This document shows, in pieces, positions 59,914 through 64,000 of a DNA stretch of 64,000 bases. Position 1 is the first letter of the stretch. Every line of letters starts with the position of its first letter. The translations under genes were made by a program, and so were the position numbers. The notes under the pieces were generated by a model. It was not told the DNA's origin, did no database searches, and saw nothing but the letters and a program-made list of their open reading frames with translations. Source of the DNA: Brachionus plicatilis (lineage: Eukaryota; Rotifera; Eurotatoria; Ploima; Brachionidae); NCBI GenBank assembly GCA_010279815.1, contig QEOQ01000274.1, forward strand, positions 1,048,618-1,112,617, given 5' to 3'.

Positions 59914-60842
59914 TACAGGACGATATACTTCTTGTGTTGTACTCATCTTGATTTTCTCTTAAAAAAAATAAAAATAATTCTTTGCACAGTGGACTTCTCA
60001 TCAATTGTTCCAGAAAAAATATCTTATGCTCAAAATAAATTTGACCAACTGACTCAATTTTAAGTGCTTCATCTAGTGGAGTTATATGAGTAAATTTTTT
60101 TTAACCAATGACTCTCTAATAAAAAGTAAAAAATAAAAATTTGAGTGATATTTGATAAAAATTGAATATAATTTTAATTGAAATTAATAGATAAGAAGCC
60201 AACAAAAAAATATATTAAGTCAAAGTTTTGAATTGGATTTGACTTCATGACTCAAGAACACTCAAGTAATTGCTATAGATAAAGTTAAATACCAAAAAGA
60301 AAGAAAAAGGCGCCGAGCATTTTGAAGTTTAGAAGTCTCTAAGATATTTAAATTTTTCTTCGAGCAAAAAATAAGCATTTTTACCTTCAAAAAGTTTTTT
60401 TAAATTAAAGTCTTTTATATATTAAAAGAAACAAAATCATTTAATTCGATAAAATTAATTTTATATAAATTTAAGTAAGTTAAAAAATTGATACATACTT
60501 TTTTTAATTGAAAGTGAATTTAATTCTAACTTAATTTTAATTTTAATCTAAACAAACCAATTTCTCTTTCAAAATAAAAATTTAAAGTCAAAATCAAGTA
60601 GGACTTTAATAGACACAAATGCTTCTAAAATAAAAAAATTATAAAAGACTTGATAAAAAATCAGTCTATAAATTTAAATTGATGAATTCATTTTAGTTTA
60701 GAAAATATTTGTAAATTATTTTACTTATTTTATTTTTTAAAGTATAACCAATTTCGTCATGCATCAAAATTTTCAGCTCTTTTTTAGAAAACCTTTCTCA
60801 TTTTACCAAGAAAAAAATATTAAAAAAACATAATCATTCAAT
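59914..60842. other. Intergenic, nothing recognised
   Basis: A/T-rich region upstream of the galactosyltransferase. No promoter motif can be supported. Confidence 0.5.
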
Positions 60843-61958
60843 ATGAAAAAATACTCAAAAAAATTGAAATTTATAGGATTTATAGTCACAATTTTAGTTT
60901 CTAATTCTATCTTCATAAATCTGAATTTTGAAGCCGAATTTGTCAACAATGATGATCTTCCAAAATGCCAATACACAAAAAATGTAAAAAAATGTGAGCT
61001 AAATTTTAAAATTTTAATTTTATGAGTAAAAAAATAATTTTTTGTTGTTCTGCTAGCTTATAAAAATGAAATCAATGACTTTAATCTATCCTTTGCCCAA
61101 ATAGAGGAAAACTTTAAAAAGCGGTCAATAATTCTGGACCAAGGTCGATCTTTTACCAGCACGAACAACCTCTGCGATTCGAATGGAATAAAATTCAAAA
61201 AAATAGCCCTGATCATCCCTTATCGTGACAGAGAGGAAAATTTGCGAAGATTTTTGTTCAACATGCATCCAATTCTAAAAAGACAAAAAATAAACTACGG
61301 CATCTATTTGATTGAGCCAACACAGGACAGTCAATTCAATCGCGGAATAATTTTGAATGCAGGATTTATTGAAGTTATAAAAGAAAGTGTCAATGACCAA
61401 AAACTGAACCCTCTTGGCACCAATGATTTCTACTGGGACTGTTTTATATTTCATGATGTAGACATGATCCCAGAAGATGAACGACTCATGTACACATGTG
61501 ATGAAAAGTACCCTCTACATCTAGCAGTCACTCGTAGATCAAATAATTATTCTTATACAGGCTATTTCAAGAACTACTATGGTGGCATAAATGCTTTCAC
61601 TCCTCAGCAATTTATTGGCATTAATGGCTTTTCAAATCAGTATTTCAATTGGGGTTTTGAAGATGATGATCTGAGAGAACGAGTGAGGTTCAAATTCAAT
61701 CAAGTAGTCAAAATACCTCAAAAAATTGGAAGAATATTTACTGATCTACATGAAAGATCAGATAGAAATCCTTACAGAAAAATATTGTTTAAATTTTTGT
61801 TTAGTAAATTGAAAAAATATGGTCGGGCTTTAGAAGGCTTGGAAACTGTAAAATATCAATCTAATGGAAAAGAGCCACATTTTTTATTTACTAAAATCAA
61901 AATAAGCTATAATCTAGCCGATTATTCAAAGCAAATGAATTATTTAAAAAAACTTTAG
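60843..61958 (+). CDS. Beta-1,4-galactosyltransferase family glycosyltransferase
   Basis: Golgi type II enzymes of GT7 that transfer Gal or GalNAc from UDP-sugar to GlcNAc, Glc or Xyl. Exons 60843-60993 and 61057-61958 (phase 1, intron 63 nt) give 350 aa. Residues about 9-27 form a signal anchor (FIGFIVTILVSNSIFINL) after a basic MKKYSKKLK. The catalytic part has family motifs in order: ALIIPYRDREENLRRFLFNM, YGIYLIEPTQDSQFNRGIIL, the metal-binding DVD in CFIFHDVDMIPEDERLMYTC, YYGGINAFTPQQFIGINGFS, and the acceptor/catalytic FNWGFEDDDLRERV. The last is usually W-G-W-G-G-E-D-D-D; here W is kept once, the first W is F and the second G before E is F. A C-terminal TDLHERSDRN keeps the HxxRxxxxN block. 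The donor sugar cannot be decided by eye. Confidence 0.9.
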
Positions 61959-63139
61959 AATTTTTTATTGATGATTTGGTTATATTAGTTGGTTGAATTC
62001 TTTTCATTTTTTATGATATTTATTTAATTATTTCAAAATATCATTCAGCCGAGTTTTCGCTAATATAACCACCGGTTTTAAATTTAATTAAAAATAAAAT
62101 GTTTATCAAAATTTAGCATTTTTACAAAAAATATCTATTTATCTATTTATTTATTTATTTAATTTAAGGCCGTTGCTCAGTCAACGATAGCACACTGTAA
62201 AATAAAGCAATGTTTACATAATAGACAAGTCTAAAAAAAATATATTTACATAAAACGCGAAGTGAGAGAGAAAAGTAAATTTGATATTATTAAAATAAAT
62301 TATGTAATTTTCAATTATTGTGTTGTGTTTAATTAAATTTTAGATCAAAATTTATTCAGAAGGGGACTACCCCTCCGCACCTCCCCTGCTTTATTGGTTT
62401 ATCGAGATTGAAGAGAATTGTTTTTGTTTTTTTAAAACTTTTTATTTAGCAGCTAGTACAAAGAGTACTAAAGAGTAAAAGAATTATTCTTTCTTTTATG
62501 TGTTATTTTGCTAATATCCACACACAAATTTTAACGTTTTTGCTCTTGAAATGGGCTTATAAACTAAGGAATTAAAAACGTTAATTTGCCTTGAATTGAA
62601 TTATTCTAATAGTTGATGAATTGTTTCATATGAGCGGCTAGTTTTCATTTCTGAATAAATATAAGTATTTGTATTAAGTTCCAAAAGTTGCTAAAGCTAA
62701 CAAATGGTATTCATTGCCTCAAATACCATATTTTCTTGCTGATAACAAAATGTCTCGGTATTTTTCAATGAAAGCTTTTCTCTATTCAAATCGATTAATT
62801 TTTTGATCAAAAATAAATATTCATCTTTAAATTTAAATAAAAGTGATAAACATAGAAATCTAAGAAAAGTTGTTTTTTAGTACTGCTAAATAAATATAAT
62901 TCGACCATATGATAAAGGCATCCCATCACATATGGGAGGGTAACGGACCATTATATAGCAAAGTAAAATTAGCAAAGTAAAATTAGCAAAGTACGTGAGA
63001 CTTTCCACTTTTTTCAAATTTAAAAAATGGTTTTTGAAGCTTAAAAATTATGAAATATGCAGTGCAATTAATTACGCATTTAAAAATTTTGAGCATGCTT
63101 GAAATTTTGAAATTTGATCATGAATTTTACTTTGCTAAA
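61959..63139. other. Intergenic with LINE tail and small repeats
   Basis: At about 62125-62200 the minus strand reads GCTATCGTTGACTGAGCAAC then an (AAAT)n-type tail, looking like the 3' end of another LINE family. Near 62955-62997 the unit AGCAAAGTAAAATT is repeated in tandem, with an inverted copy at 63122-63139. No gene was recognised. Confidence 0.5.
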
Positions 63140-63863
63140 TATTAGGTTGTTTAATAAGTTTTTTCGTTTTTTTCTAGACTTTATTTATTTATAAAAACTA
63201 AAATGAAATATAATTAATCACTAAAATAATTTCCTTCGCTAGAAATACACATCTCCCATCTTTCTGGCAGCATTTTGATCCCTCGCTCGTAGAAGCTGGC
63301 TGGTTTTGAGGTGAAATATTGACTGATGTCTTTTTTGATTTCCTCCAAGTCTGAGTAACTTTTTTCACTGAGGAAGTGCTGCATTTATCGGAACAAATGG
63401 TAATCTGAAGGAGCTAAGTCTGGTGAATAAGCTGAGTGAGATAAGACTTCCCAGCCTAGATTATCTTTCTTGTTCCTAGTCGTTTTTGCAAAAAATGGCC
63501 TAGCGTTGTCATTTAAAAGAAACACTTTTCGCTCTCCTTTAGCTCTGTGTGGCTGTTTTAGCAATTGCGAACATTCAGAGTGTTCTCTCCATAAACCAAA
63601 CAAATCGATTTGGTAGCCTCTGTCGCATTTTTTCCTTCGTTAAACTTGAATAACATGTAATGGCGGATATGCATTTTTTGTCATACATTTTTATTTAGTT
63701 AATTATTTAGAAATTTAAAAAGCAAACATATAATCTTATATATCATTTGAAAGAACAAGAGTTGCTCTTTCAAATGATGTACAACATTGCATAAAAAATT
63801 TTAATCTTTGATGAAATTTTTTCATTTAAAAATCGACGAAAAAACTTATTAAACAACCTAATA
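63140..63863 (-). mobile_element. mariner-family element, internally deleted
   Basis: Termini TTAGGTTGTTTAATAAGTTT (from 63142) and the inverse AAACTTATTAAACAACCTAA (to 63861) are perfect inverted repeats, extending a few bases further (TTTTTCGT). TA flanks both sides (63140-63141, 63862-63863). At 720 bp it is little more than half the usual length of about 1.3 kb. Confidence 0.9.
63205..63675 (-). pseudogene. mariner transposase, deleted and interrupted
   Basis: From the 5' side on the minus strand: IRHYMLFKFNEGKNATEATK (N-terminal HTH start, about 63675-63610), running directly into a frame with LLKQPHRAKGERKVFLLNDN ARPFF (second catalytic D context) and HSAYSPDLAPSDYHLFR (third D). The middle of the protein, with the first catalytic aspartate, is deleted. 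A TAA follows HLFR at about 63387-63385 where family members continue with S/Q-HFLS; the frame then resumes (MQHFLSEKSYSDLEEIKKDI) to the end. The spacing of the last two aspartates fits the D34D of mariners. It cannot encode an active enzyme. Confidence 0.85.
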
Positions 63864-64000
63864 TATTCCAAAATTGAGCATTGTGAATTTTCATCTAAAA
63901 ATTTCAATACAAAATTTAATTCTTAATAAAAAATGGATTTTGTACTACAGATTTTTCTGTAAAATTTAAACAGTGAATTTTGACATTTAAATAAAATGGA
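63864..64000. other. Right edge, non-coding
   Basis: A/T-rich. The piece around 63877-63923 (TGTGAATTTTCATCTAAAAA, TTTCAATACAAAA) resembles 19985-20030 in the SKICH-gene intron. Confidence 0.45.

Noticed and set aside
1..64000. CRISPR arrays, operons, bacterial-type systems
   Set aside because: No regularly spaced repeats of that kind, and genes are intron-bearing and eukaryotic throughout.

Overview
The window is AT-rich eukaryotic nuclear DNA. Protein-coding genes are split by GT-AG introns. Most introns are only about 45-70 nt, but a few are 0.9-2.4 kb and packed with repeats. The gene set is that of a bilaterian animal: a fibrocystin-L-like receptor, a SKICH autophagy-receptor-like protein, gamma-SNAP, COP9 signalosome subunit 1, mitochondrial valyl-tRNA synthetase and a beta-1,4-galactosyltransferase-family enzyme. 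The composition, tiny introns, FLYWCH-like and kinesin-light-chain-like TPR genes, PIF1-like and AIG1-like fragments and diverse transposons would fit a monogonont rotifer such as Brachionus. That is an inference from style, not proof.

Layout. 1-8654 (minus): 18 exons of the N-terminal part of a fibrocystin-L (PKHD1L1)-like protein, running off the left edge. 8.7-18.5 kb: transposon graveyard with a Tc1/mariner element with long terminal repeats (10140-11374), a LINE fragment with an assembly gap (12740-14330, minus) and a PIF1-like helicase relic (14943-15623). 18562-21256 (minus): TAX1BP1/CALCOCO-like gene. 25094-26331: pogo/Tigger-like element with about 250-bp terminal repeats. 26447-27497: gamma-SNAP. 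29557-30331: small FLYWCH-like gene. 32696-36197: CSN1. 37940-45749: 13-exon mitochondrial-type valyl-tRNA synthetase. 45.8-53.2 kb: mostly non-coding, with a tRNA-derived SINE, a duplicated repeat and a long perfect hairpin. 53219-54241: intronless TPR gene. 55.9-60 kb: LINE fragment, non-autonomous hAT element, broken AIG1-type GTPase, second SINE. 60843-61958: galactosyltransferase. 63140-63863: internally deleted mariner.

The genes are unrelated housekeeping or surface-protein genes. Nothing suggests they form a pathway, operon or cluster. I found no CRISPR array, no true tRNA or rRNA gene and no convincing new molecular system. The most informative material is the mobile-element record: several elements have target-site duplications readable directly, and one SINE has its uninserted target sequence preserved about 2 kb away. 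Splice sites were read by eye and checked by reading-frame phase across every exon junction of the main genes.
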